Origin: Nitzschia sp. DOCU1
Taxonomy: Eukaryota > Bacillariophyta > Bacillariophyceae > Bacillariales > Bacillariaceae
Assembly: GCA_951394045.1 (NCBI GenBank)
Contig: OX595985.1
Span: forward strand, 5,208,001 to 5,272,000
Reading direction: 5' to 3'
Length of the DNA stretch: 64,000 nt
Shown: in pieces, positions 9,801 to 20,300 of the stretch
Layout: every line of letters starts with the position of its first letter
Position numbering within the stretch: position 1 is the first letter of the stretch
Notes under the pieces: model-generated
The model's input: only the letters and a program-made list of their open reading frames with translations
Databases searched by the model: none
Told to the model about the DNA's origin: nothing
Translations under genes and position numbers: made by a program

Positions 9801-11028
9801 GGTTGTGCTTGTATGGTTCGACTGGTAATATTGGGACTTGAGCGCGTTGGCATCTTCGCAAGAATTCTCCTTGAGTCAGTGAAAGAGCCGAGTCAGGGAC
9901 GATGGACTCCGGGAAGCCGACCATTCGAAAGACTTTGTCAAGTGTAGTATGAACTTCGGATTCCTTTTGTAACGGAAAGGCAGCAACCCACTGAAATGGG
10001 GTTGAGTATACCGCCAGGCACGTATTGCCTTCTAGGGACTTCGTAGGCCCGAATTTGACATCCACAAACATTTTGCTGCGTAGTCGTCGATAACGTAGTG
10101 CGTATTCGGTTGGTCGAAACAGTCTGTCCCCTGAAACTTTGCTCCAGTCTCGGACAGCTCGTTGGGTAGTTTTTGTTAGCGTCCTTTGTGCGGCTTCAAT
10201 GCTGATACGCCATCTTCTGGCCAGCTGATCTGCGGTCACAAGCGTGGTTTTCGCCGCCGTTTTCATCGCAGAAAGAGTCGCATGTACCTTGTCCCCTAAA
10301 GCGGAGGCAAGAGCAAGATTGTGAAAGGCAGAGCAGTGTCGTTCCTCTGCAAAAAGATAAGAAGAGAAAGAAAACAAATTGGAATGCAAAGAAGAGACAG
10401 TGTTAAAATATGAGTCTCCTCCGACCTGTCGCCGCAGATGTTCCTCCACTAGATTCGAATTGGAATCGGAAGGTCGCCAGTCCAACTCACTGGTCATTCT
10501 GACATGTGTGTAGTTCACTGGATCTGTAGCTTCTGCACGGGTCGGTTTGCGAACATGAAAGTAAGAGAAGGGCTTGTCGTACTGTAGTGGTATGTGTAAT
10601 CCACTTCGGGGGTCCAAGATACTGTGGTCAGTGGCCGTCCGCCTTTCCTTCGGAATGCGCTGCAAAGCCACATCATTAACAATGATCTGGTTCTCCCTCA
10701 GTTGGTCGGGACACAACAAATGACAGGACATATTAGGTAGCACGAGTGCGTGATCGAACAAAAGGATGTACGTATGCATAGTTACCGGGCAGTCGTAAGC
10801 AACAGCGACCAGAGCCTCGATAACATTTCGGATTGGCTCCATACTTCCGTGGAAGCCGCTGACATTTATGTTTGTGTTGTATGTGTGTAGAACGAGACAG
10901 TGCTCAAGAGCGAATGCACAGGTGTCCGCATGCGAATCCAATTCACAGCGGAAAACAAGAATGTGAGTGGTATCGTGTGAGTAAGAAGCGACGATTCGTC
11001 GCAGAGTGCAGATTTTGTTTGCTTCTCC
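6898..11028 (-). CDS. pol: Pol of copia element B (expressed past the gag TGA)
   Basis: The frame is open for 1,376 residues after the gag stop at 11029-11031. The protease motif CELDSHADTCAF comes first and is encoded before any ATG in this frame; the first ATG starts MEPIRN, downstream of it. Then come TADQLARRWRISIEA, the integrase core (FVDVKFG, VPDSALSL, SQAENAIREV), a C-terminal segment containing YEVVWSNGDVE, reverse transcriptase with YTDD, and RNase H (FVDASHAAN, DNMSVV, ADMLTK). All expected catalytic positions are present, so the protein looks functional. The post-stop stretch LRRIVASYS is conserved with A (LRRVVASYS), which supports translation of the region between the stop and the protease. 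Confidence 0.85.
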   Translation of the reverse strand, partial: GEANKICTLRRIVASYSHDTTHILVFRCELDSHADTCAFALEHCLVLHTYNTNINVSGFHGSMEPIRNVIEALVAVAYDCPVTMHTYILLFDHALVLPNMSCHLLCPDQLRENQIIVNDVALQRIPKERRTATDHSILDPRSGLHIPLQYDKPFSYFHVRKPTRAEATDPVNYTHVRMTSELDWRPSDSNSNLVEEHLRRQVGGDSYFNTVSSLHSNLFSFSSYLFAEERHCSAFHNLALASALGDKVHATLSAMKTAAKTTLVTADQLARRWRISIEAAQRTLTKTTQRAVRDWSKVSGDRLFRPTEYALRYRRLRSKMFVDVKFGPTKSLEGNTCLAVYSTPFQWVAAFPLQKESEVHTTLDKVFRMVGFPESIVPDSALSLTQGEFLRRCQRAQVPILPVEPYKHNQSQAENAIREVSRLYERTMLARNVPACLWDRCYATCAEQRSHTALGHPEQNGECAATIASGDTADISHLINFGFYDWCWARSPRESSQPQKQLCRWLGPSFDVPDVLCQAVLTSNGSILHRSSVIPVSQDEHNNDDIKQMKKDFTEKLASKLGERVKGIEMKPDDGDKRFIRAEIAVPEFVPYEDDDPNNEVDDQDKEFVPPSFDEEDKPLEYDHYVSTKIRKTTGDGNNALTGVIRGRKRNSAGEFIGRYHENPLLDTAQYEVVWSNGDVESITANQIVESIMESVDDEGYSIAFVKEFVDHRRDATALRTDDGFIERGGQKIPKRTTKGWNLCAELNDGTTMWIPLKDAKEAYPVQLAEYAVANKLVSEPAFAWWVPFTLRKRDSVLKVVKRRAVRRKNEKFGIEVPGPMDVARALEIDRETGTQHWANAMAKEVKTVLPALKILDSEEKVPVGSQLIDLMVVFDVKMDLTRKARICARGDQTEPPSSVTYASVVTRESIRLAFLLASLNGLSVLSADIAGAYLNAPCAERVHTILGPEFGALQGKTAVIVKALYGLKSAGFSWRSYCAKTLREELGFTPCRADMDVWFREAVKPNGEKYYEYLLVYTDDLLAISMDPKSILNDLNKRFLLKEDSVGEPTRYLGATISRFWIDGDPLPKWAIGSGDYIKEAIRVIKSRLAQMELELKSGASAPFPSGYKPELDVTSLLNDEGATFYMQCVGILRWIVELGRIDICAETSMLAAYNACPRDGHLKATLHVFAYLNNHERSNLVMDDGYPDHLPDLPKHEWKEFYPWASDDWPPDAPTPLGKPVVIVMFVDASHAANIVTRQSRTGVLIWVNRAPIVWYSKKQNSIETSSFGSEFMALKTGVELLEALRYKLRMLGVSIDGYAHVLVDNMSVVCNTSVPESTLKKKSNSIAYHYVRSKAAADILRIGYVNTKANLADMLTKVQNGAERKELARQVLF

Positions 11029-12522
11029 TCATTTCTTGCGCCTTGTCATCGACGCCGCCACGTGACTATTGTCCGCACTCATGTTGGATGTAGAGCTCCC
11101 CGCTTTGCTTTCGTCCGTCGATGCAGTAGTCAATGTGTCGTTTCCGGAGACTTCCGACTTCGTACTAGAGACATTTCGGTCCCTAGATCTCTTCTTGAGG
11201 TCCATTACGTAATCCTTTTCTTCTTTTGTGAATGTAGACCAAATAGCGAACGGATAGCTTCCATTGTTGAGCAGGTGGCCGGATTCGGAGAATCGTCCTC
11301 CGCCGCCACGTCCGCGGCCTCTGCCGCCTCCTCCGCCGCCTCTACTTGATCTTCCACCTCTGCCTCGTCCGCCACGTCCCCTGCCTTGGTATCCGCCTCT
11401 TTTTCCTTCACCTCCAGAGCTCGTAGTGCTCGAAATATTACGTGGTGGCGCGGCTTTTACCATTGTTTCAGCGACATCCAGCTGTCCTCCAAGATAGTCG
11501 ATCGCCTTTTGATAATCCGTCATCAGGTCGTCCTGGGAGAAGACAACTCCCTTCGCAACAGAGAGGCGCTCGTCAGTAATGCGGGTCAACAAGTTTCGTA
11601 CCTTCGCTTCGTCCGTGCGTCCTTCGCCATGAGACTCAAGGTCAGCATAGGCACTTTTGTGACGGGCAATGAAGCCGTCCCATTGGAAATTACGGGCCTT
11701 GCCATTCCAAAAGATGGTGTTGAGGGTATGCTCCGCACGGTTCTTAATCTGGTTGATATGAGAAGCCCCAGCATATTGTGCTCGGAAAGAGAAGTAAGCC
11801 GCTCGACCATCCTTGGTACGTTCGTATTGTTTCACAAATGCCCAAGCGTCCGTTCCATGGGTGACGTGACGCATAAGATTGTATACCATCTTGTTGTCAA
11901 TCTGGTAGGTATCTCCTTCATGTCTGGCGCGTCGAATAAGCTCGTTTCGGAAGGTCGGAGTCCCAAATCCAGGATCAGCAACGGGTAGGGCAGATACAGG
12001 CCGAATAATATATTCTAAAGGGGTCCCTTCGGTTCCGTAGGATGAACCGATCCAAGCGTCAATGTCTTCGAGAGTTTCTCTCGATTTCTTACCGGTAGTA
12101 AATTTCTCCGGCATGTCAGGGTTTCCATCTTTGCGTACTCTATCCATGTCCGTCTTGAATTTCCAAAGTCGAGTCAAACGACCAAGCGTAGCGTCAGCAA
12201 CTTCGAAGTTCCTCTGGACAGTCTCCATGTAGTGCAAGTAGTAGACAAGCTGACGCAACCGCTTCTGCAGATTAGTTCCCATAAAAGTTCCGGGGTTGTT
12301 GATTTCTTCGTCGTCCGCGTTCATGATGGTACCGCCTGGACGGCGGATCGCCGAGAACAGAGTAGACAACTCGTCGTCGTCAACGATTGCTTTCACATCA
12401 GAAAACTTCGAGTATCCTTGCCAAGACAAGGCCTCCACGATCTCAACGTCGAATCCGAGAGTTCCGGTGCAGTAGTTAGCAAACGCCTGCACATCAGGGT
12501 TAGCAGCAGCAGCAGCAGCCAT
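11029..12522 (-). CDS. gag: Gag of copia element B
   Basis: The 497-residue product starts MAAAAAANPD. It has the same capsid-like body as A/D (MRHVTHGTDAWAFVKQ and WNGKARNFQWDGF are shared), then a Gly/Arg tract and the FSESGHLLNNGSYPFAIW block. No CCHC knuckle is visible. It ends RRKK-TGA. About 30 bases after the stop the sense strand can form GCGACG-AAT-CGTCGC. Full length and open. Confidence 0.88.
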   Translation of the reverse strand: MAAAAAANPDVQAFANYCTGTLGFDVEIVEALSWQGYSKFSDVKAIVDDDELSTLFSAIRRPGGTIMNADDEEINNPGTFMGTNLQKRLRQLVYYLHYMETVQRNFEVADATLGRLTRLWKFKTDMDRVRKDGNPDMPEKFTTGKKSRETLEDIDAWIGSSYGTEGTPLEYIIRPVSALPVADPGFGTPTFRNELIRRARHEGDTYQIDNKMVYNLMRHVTHGTDAWAFVKQYERTKDGRAAYFSFRAQYAGASHINQIKNRAEHTLNTIFWNGKARNFQWDGFIARHKSAYADLESHGEGRTDEAKVRNLLTRITDERLSVAKGVVFSQDDLMTDYQKAIDYLGGQLDVAETMVKAAPPRNISSTTSSGGEGKRGGYQGRGRGGRGRGGRSSRGGGGGGRGRGRGGGGRFSESGHLLNNGSYPFAIWSTFTKEEKDYVMDLKKRSRDRNVSSTKSEVSGNDTLTTASTDESKAGSSTSNMSADNSHVAASMTRRKK

Positions 12523-12806
12523 TGTAACGATAAAGAAAACAGTTCAAAGAGCAGCTAGTTGTCAATACGAAAGTCAGACAGATTTCACTGTGAGCAAAAA
12601 CGCGACAAAATCCAAAGTATCGTGTCAAGCACGCAGAGCACGTAAAACATCGTGCCAAGATGCGAAGCACCGGTATGATGAAAAACAGCACATTTCTTTT
12701 GATCTCCATGTACTCAAGGGAGTATCTAATTGGTTGAAAGCCCAGGAAACAAGGTGCCACGTCATCAACCACATGTGCCTGAAAGACTGTCTCTATAAGC
12801 CCAGTC

Positions 12807-12812
12807 TGACGT
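12807..12812 (-). promoter_or_regulatory. ACGTCA motif in the B leader
   Basis: TGACGT on the + strand reads ACGTCA in sense orientation, within a block (CCACGTCAGAC) conserved with A and D about 285 bases before gag. CRE-like elements of this form are known in some CO2-responsive diatom promoters. A function here is inference. Confidence 0.3.
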
Positions 12813-12917
12813 GGTCGTAATATACTTGAGGGTTTGCCCAGTTTTCAAGACCTTCATTCCGTACATCATGTGTCGGGCAAAACCCGTGCTGTCGCGCTCC
12901 GAGCACAGAGTGCTTGT

Positions 12918-12931
12918 GGGTGCGTCCACCC
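12918..12931 (-). other. Leader hairpin with GACG tetraloop (B)
   Basis: In sense orientation the sequence is GGGTGGACGCACCC, identical to A although the bases around it differ. Confidence 0.55.
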
Positions 12932-13117
12932 TTGTGGCGAGATGGCTGTGTGCGCCCGAAGCGAGCGTCGCCAGCTGAATCGTCGTTTCGCGGTGCTCGA
13001 CACGAAACATGAGCGACGACCATGAGCCTTTTCTCTTTGCTCTTTCGCCGACTCTCCCTTCATCTTTTTGAAGAGCCAGGTATTGTCGAAACCTCCCCAG
13101 GTATTGTATAAGCTATT

Positions 13118-13132
13118 TGGGTCTGATAAACC
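13118..13132 (-). other. Putative primer-binding site, element B
   Basis: In sense orientation GGTTTATCAGACCC begins at the end of the 5' LTR, as in A and D. Confidence 0.5.
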
Positions 13133-13285
13133 GAGAAATGATCGACAGAGTGACGCAGAGCCACTCAAAACGTAGTAATAACAATAAAAGTCATTGTAAC
13201 AAAATATTATGACATTACGCGCGGGATACGAACACCCGGCTTGACTAACTGGACTGTGAGACGCCACTTCTTCGGGGAAATAACG
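13132..13285 (-). repeat. 5' LTR of element B
   Basis: A 154-bp LTR, CGTTATTTCC to GATCATTTCTCG in sense orientation. Its outer end meets C pol at 13286, where the flank begins gacat. If B is a simple insertion, gacat should recur at B's other end, outside the window. Confidence 0.85.
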
Positions 13286-13423
13286 GACATATAACACATA
13301 ACATCCGCTCTCAGAGAAAGCGCAGGTATCCGCATGAGAATCGAGCTCACATCTCCACACCGAAACCACAGCTCCAGACGACGATGAGGCAATACGGCGA
13401 AAGGATGCAGCTCTTCTTCCCAG
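13286..13423 (-). pseudogene. pol: Pol N-terminus of element C, cut by B
   Basis: After the gag TGA the frame stays open through RRIASSSSGAVVSVWRCELD and the protease motif DSHADTC, then ends at the B LTR. No ATG precedes the protease. Confidence 0.75.
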
Positions 13424-14886
13424 TCAGCTGCTCCCGCCGTTGTTCCGGTTTCCACTATTATTTCGCCTGGTCATGTTGTCTCCCATGTTGTTGTTGTTGT
13501 TGTTGTTTGTCACTGGAGTGGTCGATGCTTCATTCTGATTTCCGCCGGAAGATTGAGTAGAAGAGACATTCCTTTCACGATTGCGGGCACGTTGTTCATT
13601 AACATAATCTCGTTCCTCCCTGGTAAAAGTAGCCCAGATAGTTGGAGGGTACGACCCGTTGTTCAGCAGGTGTCCTGACTCAGAGAAGCGACCGCCGCCG
13701 CCACGGCCACGACCTCCGCCACCGCGTCCTCCGCCACGGCCTCTCCCCTGATTCCGACTTCCTCTTCCGCCTCTTCCTGAGGCATTGTATCCTCGGCCAC
13801 CTCCACGGCCTGAATTATCACTCTGTGACATGGACAAAATATTACGAGGCAAGGGGTTACGCGAAGCCGACGATTCATTGGCAGCAAGCTGCCCGCCCAA
13901 GAAATCAACGGCAAGCTGATAGTCGTTGGAGCGACGATCATCCCCAGCAATTCATCCTTTTGCAACCTGGAGCTTTGGATCGGTGATAGCATCCAGGAGA
14001 GTACGAACTTTGGAGTTTTCACTCCTACCCTCGCCGTGGTGGAGGCAGAAGTTAAACGAGCAACAAAGCCCTGCCAGGTAAAGTTGCGTGCTTTACCGTT
14101 CCAAAACGTTGTAGCGATAACACGATCAGCTTCCAATTTCACCTGATTAACGTGGCTCGCCCCAGTATACTGGGACTTGATGGCATGGTAAGCGGCCCGA
14201 CCATTCTTGGTCGAGGCACTACCTTTCACGAAGGACCACGCTTCGGTCCCATGAGTAACATGGCGCACCATGAGCCACAGTTTCTCGTTGTTGGCTGCAT
14301 AAACAGCCCCGTTGTGAGACGCACGACGAATAAGCTCCTCGTGGAAGGAGGGTTGGCCATATCCAAGCGGATCATTTGCGGGGTCAGCAACATTGACATC
14401 GGTACGAACAAGGTAGCCCAGCGGAAGTCTCTCCAAACCGTAAGACGAGTGAATCCACGCTTCCATGTTTTCGATAGTTTCACGCGCCTTCTTGGAAGTA
14501 GTGAATTTTTCGGGGAAGTCGGGATTCCCGGCATCAATCACCTCATCAATCTGCAGCTTGTACTGCCACAAGGTTCTCAAAACGTTACGAGTTGCAGCTG
14601 CAGCAGACCAGGGGCGATTAACAGCATGCAGGTAACGGAGATAATAGGCGAGTTGTTTCAAACGCAAAGCATGGTTTTGGCCAATAAGGACCCCAGGGTT
14701 GCGGTTGCCACCAACCTGTCCTCCAGGACGACGAATGGTAGCACACAAACGATCGACATCATTATCGGTGAGTTGAGAAAACTCCTCAGGGTCATCAAAA
14801 CCTTGATCGGTGACAGCCGTGGACTGGTTCCCATCAAAGCCAAGGGTGGCTTCAAGATAGTTACAAAAAGCAACAGCAGCAGCCAT
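13424..14886 (-). pseudogene. gag: Gag of element C, frameshifted and interrupted
   Basis: I place the start at ATG 14886 (MAAAVAFCNYLEATLGF), matching the start in A and B; the frame also opens at a TTG upstream. The capsid-like body has VRHVTHGTEAW and WNGKARNFTWQGF. Near 14045 the frame shifts, and the correct continuation (HHGEGRSENSKVRTLLDA) lies in another frame. A TGA at about 13951 interrupts that frame as well. The C-terminal part (13424-13900) has RGG repeats, FSESGHLLNNGSYPPTIW and an Asn-rich tail, and ends at TGA 13424-13426 in frame with pol. Confidence 0.8.
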
Positions 14887-15163
14887 GTTGGGCAGAGACA
14901 AACGAGGTACGATACGAGAGTACGGTAACGAAAGATCCTTTTGATATCTTTTTGGAGGATTTTCAACATCGGTGAGATCGGCACATCTCTTTGCTCAGTC
15001 ACACACTCTGTCGAGCAAGACCGCAGGTGCCATGTGGTAAGGACGATTGCTGATCAGGCGATGCGCTCGACAGGTCTGCTTCAAAAGGGTATACTTCGTG
15101 CTTTGCACATTTTTCTCTCTTAAATACCCGTGCCGTTAACCCCCGAACGCAGGGTTTGTATTT

Positions 15164-15177
15164 AGGTGCGTCCACCT
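15164..15177 (-). other. Leader hairpin with GACG tetraloop (C), co-varied pair
   Basis: In sense orientation the sequence is AGGTGGACGCACCT. The outer pair is A-T where A, B and D have G-C, so pairing is kept while the bases change. Confidence 0.55.
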
Positions 15178-15364
15178 GGTTGGCGCGTGCATACCAGCCC
15201 GTATGCGAGCATGGCGGCATGATCGCCGGTTTTGCCGCGTCGGATGCAAAACACGAAACGACGACCATGGGCTTTCCTTTTTGCCTCTTTGCGCCGAATC
15301 TCCTCATCAACATCATGGAGAAACAGATATTATCGTAGCCTTCCCAGGCTTTACGGAGACTCTT

Positions 15365-15378
15365 GGTCTGATAAACCA
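15365..15378 (-). other. Putative primer-binding site, element C
   Basis: TGGTTTATCAGACC in sense orientation, directly after the 5' LTR. Confidence 0.5.
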
Positions 15379-15541
15379 TTAAATCTAGCAAGGAGTGGTA
15401 GAGATTCAAACACAAATACACGATACGATGGATGGTGGGAAAACATTGGACAGAAACAAAATTGTGCGCTTACTTTATCTCGCGGGCATCTCCAGTCCCG
15501 CCTGAGTCCCTAATCTTGGCGACTACCATGGGGAATTAACG
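15379..15541 (-). repeat. 5' LTR of element C
   Basis: About 163 bp between the primer site and the outer end CGTTAATTCC. The inner boundary is inferred from A, B and D because no second copy is in the window. Confidence 0.6.
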
Positions 15542-15544
15542 ACA

Positions 15545-16995
15545 ACGCGGACCCAGTATTCACTCATCTGGTCAGCTAGAACACTACAAGAACTTAGTTA
15601 GTGATAAATCTAGGAAGGTAGACAAGAACGGTCAGCTAATTACTACTAGCGACGGTTTCGAGTTCCCGCTGCACATCCGCAACGGGCTACCTTTCATGGA
15701 CATACGTCCTCACACCGACGACGAATGGGATTCGCTACCACATGTCGTTATGACATCCGACGCCGAATGGGATCCGTCGATCCTTGATATGGAATTTCCC
15801 AAGGACGTCGACGCGACAGAACTAGACGCAAGTAGCTACGATAACGGCACTAATTTTGACGTACACGGTAACTACAGGAAGACCACAATCGTAGCCTCTG
15901 CTCGCATCGACAACAGCCAAGCGCTCGAGAACGTGCTGTTACCCGACGACATGCTAGTAGTCGAGACAGCAGAAGACTCAGCTGTCGAACCATCGGACCC
16001 AGACGACATAGACGAATGGATCGGCCCCAGCGACAAGACGGTATGGCGCATGCGAGACCTCGTGCCGAATCCGAAGCACCCTAATTACGCGAATAACGTA
16101 GAAGCATTGACTACGAGATCTGGGGCTCTAAGTAACGTAGACGGCACTTATGAGTTTGCTTCGCCCCACGTTAAAGCTAAGACGCCAGATTACGCATCTT
16201 TACGCCGACACTTCGCGTGGCTCCCAGAAGACGTAGTCAAGCGGACAATGGAGGCCACGACGCAGTACGCAAGAGTTTCGATGAGCAGTCACCTCAGGAA
16301 CTTCTACAAGTCGCCCTACCCCGCACTTAACGTGAAACGCCGTAATGAATCCGTCGCCACGGACACAGTATTCAGCGACACACGCGATATCGAGACAGGA
16401 GGGAACTGCGCACAGCTCTATGTAGGTAATAACACGTTAGTTACCGATGTTTACGGCATGAAGTCAGAACAACAGTTCGTCAACACGCTAGAAGATCTCA
16501 TCCGAGACCGCGGCGCACCAGACAAGCTCATTAGCGACTCTGCCAAACTCGAGACAAGCGAACGAGTCCACGACATACTACGCGCCCTCAATATACAAGA
16601 TTGGCAAAGTGAGCCTCACAAGCAGTTCCAGAACTACGCTGAGAACCGCTACAATCATGTGAAATGCGTCACCAACAACTTGCTTAACTTCTCGGGATCC
16701 CCCGCCGATACGTGGTTACTATGCATGAAGTATACATGCTTCGTGCTATCTAGGGTAGCTAGTAAGGCTATTAACTACGAGATACCCTTGCAACGGCTTA
16801 CTGGCAGTACCGTCGACACCAGTGTACTACTTAGATTTCACTGGTGGGAACCCGTCTACTACGCGGTACACGAACCATCATTCCCTAGTGAGTCCACCGA
16901 GGCCATAGGTCACTTCGTTGGTATCGCGGAAAACGTCGGACACGCGATGACCTACAAGATTCTCACCCTCGATACGAATAAAATAATCTGTCGTT
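15545..16995 (+). pseudogene. pol: Pol of element F, integrase part (interrupted by G)
   Basis: The frame is open from the C junction through HYKNLVSDKSRKVDKNGQ (before the first ATG at 15696) to CR at 16994. It contains a pre-integrase block LPHVVMTSDAEWDPS like that of A (HVRMTSELEWRPS), a helical stretch with PEDVVKRTMEATTQ, and the integrase core with VATDTVFSDTRD, LISDSAKLE and QNYAENRYNHVK. It ends in the block GHAMTYKILT, also found in H. Removing G and one TSD joins codon CGT to TCA and continues in frame at 22757, so the frame was open here when G inserted. Confidence 0.8.
16990..16995. other. Target-site duplication of G, left copy (GTCGTT)
   Basis: GTCGTT is repeated at 22751-22756 directly after the right LTR of G. 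Six bases is at the upper end of what copia integrases usually leave. Confidence 0.85.
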
Positions 16996-17329
16996 TGTTC
17001 AAATAACCGGTTCGTAAACAGGTTATGGGCTTGCTTGCAGAACGTTTGGTTCTTAGTATTAATTTATTAGATTTGATTTTATGAGCTCGTTTGAGCATCT
17101 ATTTTCTGATCTTGCGATCTTTCGATCGTGCGTTTCTTGATCTTGCGGAAGCTAGTCTGAGTCTTGACGGAAGTCTTTACGATCTTGTCGCTTCCGCAAG
17201 ACTAGCTCTCTTCCGGATCCTAGTCGTTCTGCGAGTAGTACTGAGTCGTGAGTCTCAGTCGATTCGAGTCACTAGTCGACTCGTACGAATGGCCTTCAAA
17301 CCATCCATTCGAATCGCCGTAATCGAACA
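16996..17329 (-). repeat. 3' LTR of element G
   Basis: 334 bp, matching 22417-22750 base for base as far as I can read. Confidence 0.92.
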
Positions 17330-17340
17330 CTCCCTCTTTT
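17330..17340 (-). other. Polypurine tract of G
   Basis: AAAAGAGGGAG in sense orientation lies directly against the 3' LTR and fixes the minus orientation. Confidence 0.7.
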
Positions 17341-17364
17341 GATTGCCATGAGTCGAGTCGCCTC

Positions 17365-20300
17365 CTACCATCCCATTATCATCTTTCGGAACTTTGCGAC
17401 AGCGTCTTCGTTTAGCGGCTTTGTCAATAGGTCTGCTGGTTGCTCCAAGGTATCAATCTTGTGGATTGAGATCTCGCCATTGTCGACGTATGATCTGAGG
17501 TGGTGTAGCCTGCAATTAAGGTGCTTCGTTCTTGGTCGGAACTTTGCTACCTTCGCAATCTCCAATGCTCCAGTATTGTCCTTGAATACCCTGCAATGTA
17601 CCCTTGCTGCCGTCGCGTCGATTGGTATGCCGTCGCTTTTGGGTTCCTTGAGTAGGCTTATGATATGGATAGCTTCTCGTAGCGCGTAGGGTAGTGTCGT
17701 GTATTTGCTTTCGGTACTTGATAGTACAACCTCTGCTTGAGGTTGCAGCTTCCATAGTATCGGACATCCAGCATAAGTACTTGATTACCCATGTCTGTAT
17801 CGCACAGTGTCTCGGTCATCCATCTCGTCCTGGTCCCAATTGCCTGGGAAATCTGCGTCAACAAATACCCCCAACCCACGCTCTGCCGTAGGCCTCAGTA
17901 CCATTCCTTCTTATTCCTCGTTAGATATCTTCGCCACCCATCGTATTACTTCTCCATGCTCCTGTGCTGTGCAGTTGGAGAACCTCGTGCACTGATGCGC
18001 GATGCGAACGATGTCGGGGCGAGAACCTTCTCGAGCGAGATAGCCGAACTTACCTTCTTGAGATAATTTAACTTACCATGACTGATTGATACAATTGAAG
18101 GAACTGTTGATATGTACTGATTTGGAATGTCTTCGGTTGTTGTTTGATGACGCAGCCGGCGTTGGTCGCATTCCAGTGTTCTCCGGCATCTTGCAATTAC
18201 CAGGATCAGTTCGATTAAATGAGGTTGAGTCAAATGAATCAATTTGTTGTGTTTCCTGTCGATATTGATGCGGAGAAAGTCTTGGATATTGCAGTTAACA
18301 GTGATGCTGAGTTTCGCGTGCTTGATGTTCTCGATTTCCTTGTACGCCTCGTTCAAATTCAGGGACTGCAAGGAATTAGATTGTCAGTATGCAGGACGTA
18401 CATCAAGTTGCCGTCGTGATAGCGCGCACAGGTGTGATGCTTTGATGTAGTCGTATTGTACGTAGTCCTTGATCTGAATCATCTTGGTTTCTCCATGTAG
18501 TTTCCTTCTTGACGAGCGCTTGAGGGAAAAGGTACCAGCTTGTAGTTTGATTTGTCGTGTGTGCGAAGTGTGTAGGGCGGACAACTTCACGGATAATATC
18601 AGTAAGGTCCTTCCGAAGTTCTAGCTTGCGGTGGGCATATGTTTGATCATTATGTCGCTCACACTCGCTGCGCATTCGTGACTCATCGATGTTGAGTCTT
18701 GCCTTGTATTTCTTGATTTGTCTCGTTCGAATGTCGCGCTTCCTCTTCATCTGCCACACGGCTGGAAGTACAGGTACTCCCTCTCGAACTTCCGATCTAG
18801 GAGCGACCGTGAAGTTTCATTCTGAATTTGATCGTCCCATTCCTTCTGCATCGCTTTCTTGAACTGCGCCTCCCTCGGTTCTTTCGCTGGTGCTTGATGA
18901 TGCTACATGGAATCCGGGTCAGCCGTCGCCTTGAAAACTTGGAGTGGGTCTAGTGCCGGCATCCCCACATAATTGGGAAACATTGCCTGAAAAACATGTA
19001 TCTTGCCTTTTATATCCCCTGCAGTGGCTTTGGATAGTTCTCTGCCTTCATCGCTTCGATGATCTGCGTCGGTGGAGTCTGCTGGGTCCCGTTGGCTCGG
19101 GATTCGTCTGTAGGTCGTCCGTTGTTCGGCGTCGTTGTTTCCTGTTGACGGCCAGACTGTGCTGGACTTGTAGAGTCGTTTTTGTGTTACCAATTGACTA
19201 TCATTGGTAGGTACCCGGGTATTCCCTGCCTCTTTGTTCGTGGCAGGAACTTCAGCTTCACTAGCTGGATCCGACGTCTTGCGCCTCTTAGCTGTCCTCT
19301 TTGTAGTAGTAGGCTCTTCAGCTAGGGCTCCCTCTGGCTCGTGTAGTACTTCGTTTCGCTTGAATCTTGACTCTGATGAAGGGCGCTTCGTTCTTTGGGA
19401 TGGCGCCATCTTCTTGTTGCAAGGAAACCTGTCTTTTGCTGCCAAAAGGTATCGAACTCATCTTCTTTCATTGTCCGGAAGCTTGGATCGACTATGGTAT
19501 GGAACTGCGGCGATACTAGTCGTGTTAATCGATCCAGTACGCATTTTCCACGTTCCTTCGATGGTATGGGACCTTCCGAGGTATATGCCCACCTGCGAAC
19601 GGTACTCCCACTTATTGTGTGTCCCTCTTCCTGATTGGAGGGTATCGTCCAATACGTGTACTTGTACCGGGCATAAAAGTGGCGTCCGGTGTTTCGTTTT
19701 GGTTTGGACTGTTGAGACTGAAAATAATTGCAGTGGGGGTATGACATCCTTTCGCTTAAGATTTGGTGTCTCACTTCTGGCGTCGCATGCCATTTGTAGT
19801 GCGGAGGGCCATAGGTTCACCGTTGACTGCATATTCCGTCGTCTGTCCATTTGTATGAGTTAGGACCTGGTAAGTTCGAATGGTGCGCGTTGACTCCCGC
19901 AAGGGTGAGCGTCTGCCAATCCGATCGGCATTCGTCTACCCATTGTTGGCGCGGAAAATTCCATTGTCGGATTCCAAATTGACTCATATGCTGCAAATGC
20001 CTTCTTGCCAGATGGTCTCTTCTTTTGTAGATATGTACAAGCGATGGTCCCAAATACTGTTCGACCACGTACACAGTAGTGTTCTTATCGCTTCGTCGTC
20101 AGCTTGCCTATCATTTTGGGCTATGAGTCTCCGCATGGGAGACACGAGCTGGTCGACTGATACGACTTGTCCTGGTGCAGTCGCGTTGTTCGTAGAACTC
20201 CAATTGCCATGGCGTTGTTGCTTCGAGCGTCACTGTCGTCTTGTAGCTTTCGTAAGTAGGCAGGCACTGTATGCCAGAATTTGGCATTCGGCTAGGCGTC

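Larger units (their letters stand above)
6617..13285 (-). mobile_element. Copia element B (CoDi-like), coding intact, 3' LTR truncated
   Basis: B is a relative of A and D, clearly diverged in protein sequence but with the same layout. Its left (3') LTR keeps only 93 bases. The missing 61 bases correspond to 13132-13192 of the right LTR and are replaced by the end of A's 3' LTR. The retained 93 bases match the right LTR exactly, so B is young. Gag and pol are each uninterrupted apart from the gag/pol TGA. Right of 13285 lies pol of element C, so B probably inserted into C. Confidence 0.9.
13286..15541 (-). mobile_element. Copia element C, 5' portion only
   Basis: C is a more distant relative of A, B and D. 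Present are its 5' LTR, leader, a damaged gag and the first 46 codons or so of pol. At 13286 C is cut by B; at 15541 its LTR abuts pol of F. The rest of C should lie left of the window if B is nested in it. The LTR (CGTTAATTCC in sense) shares the outer end with A, B and D. Confidence 0.8.
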
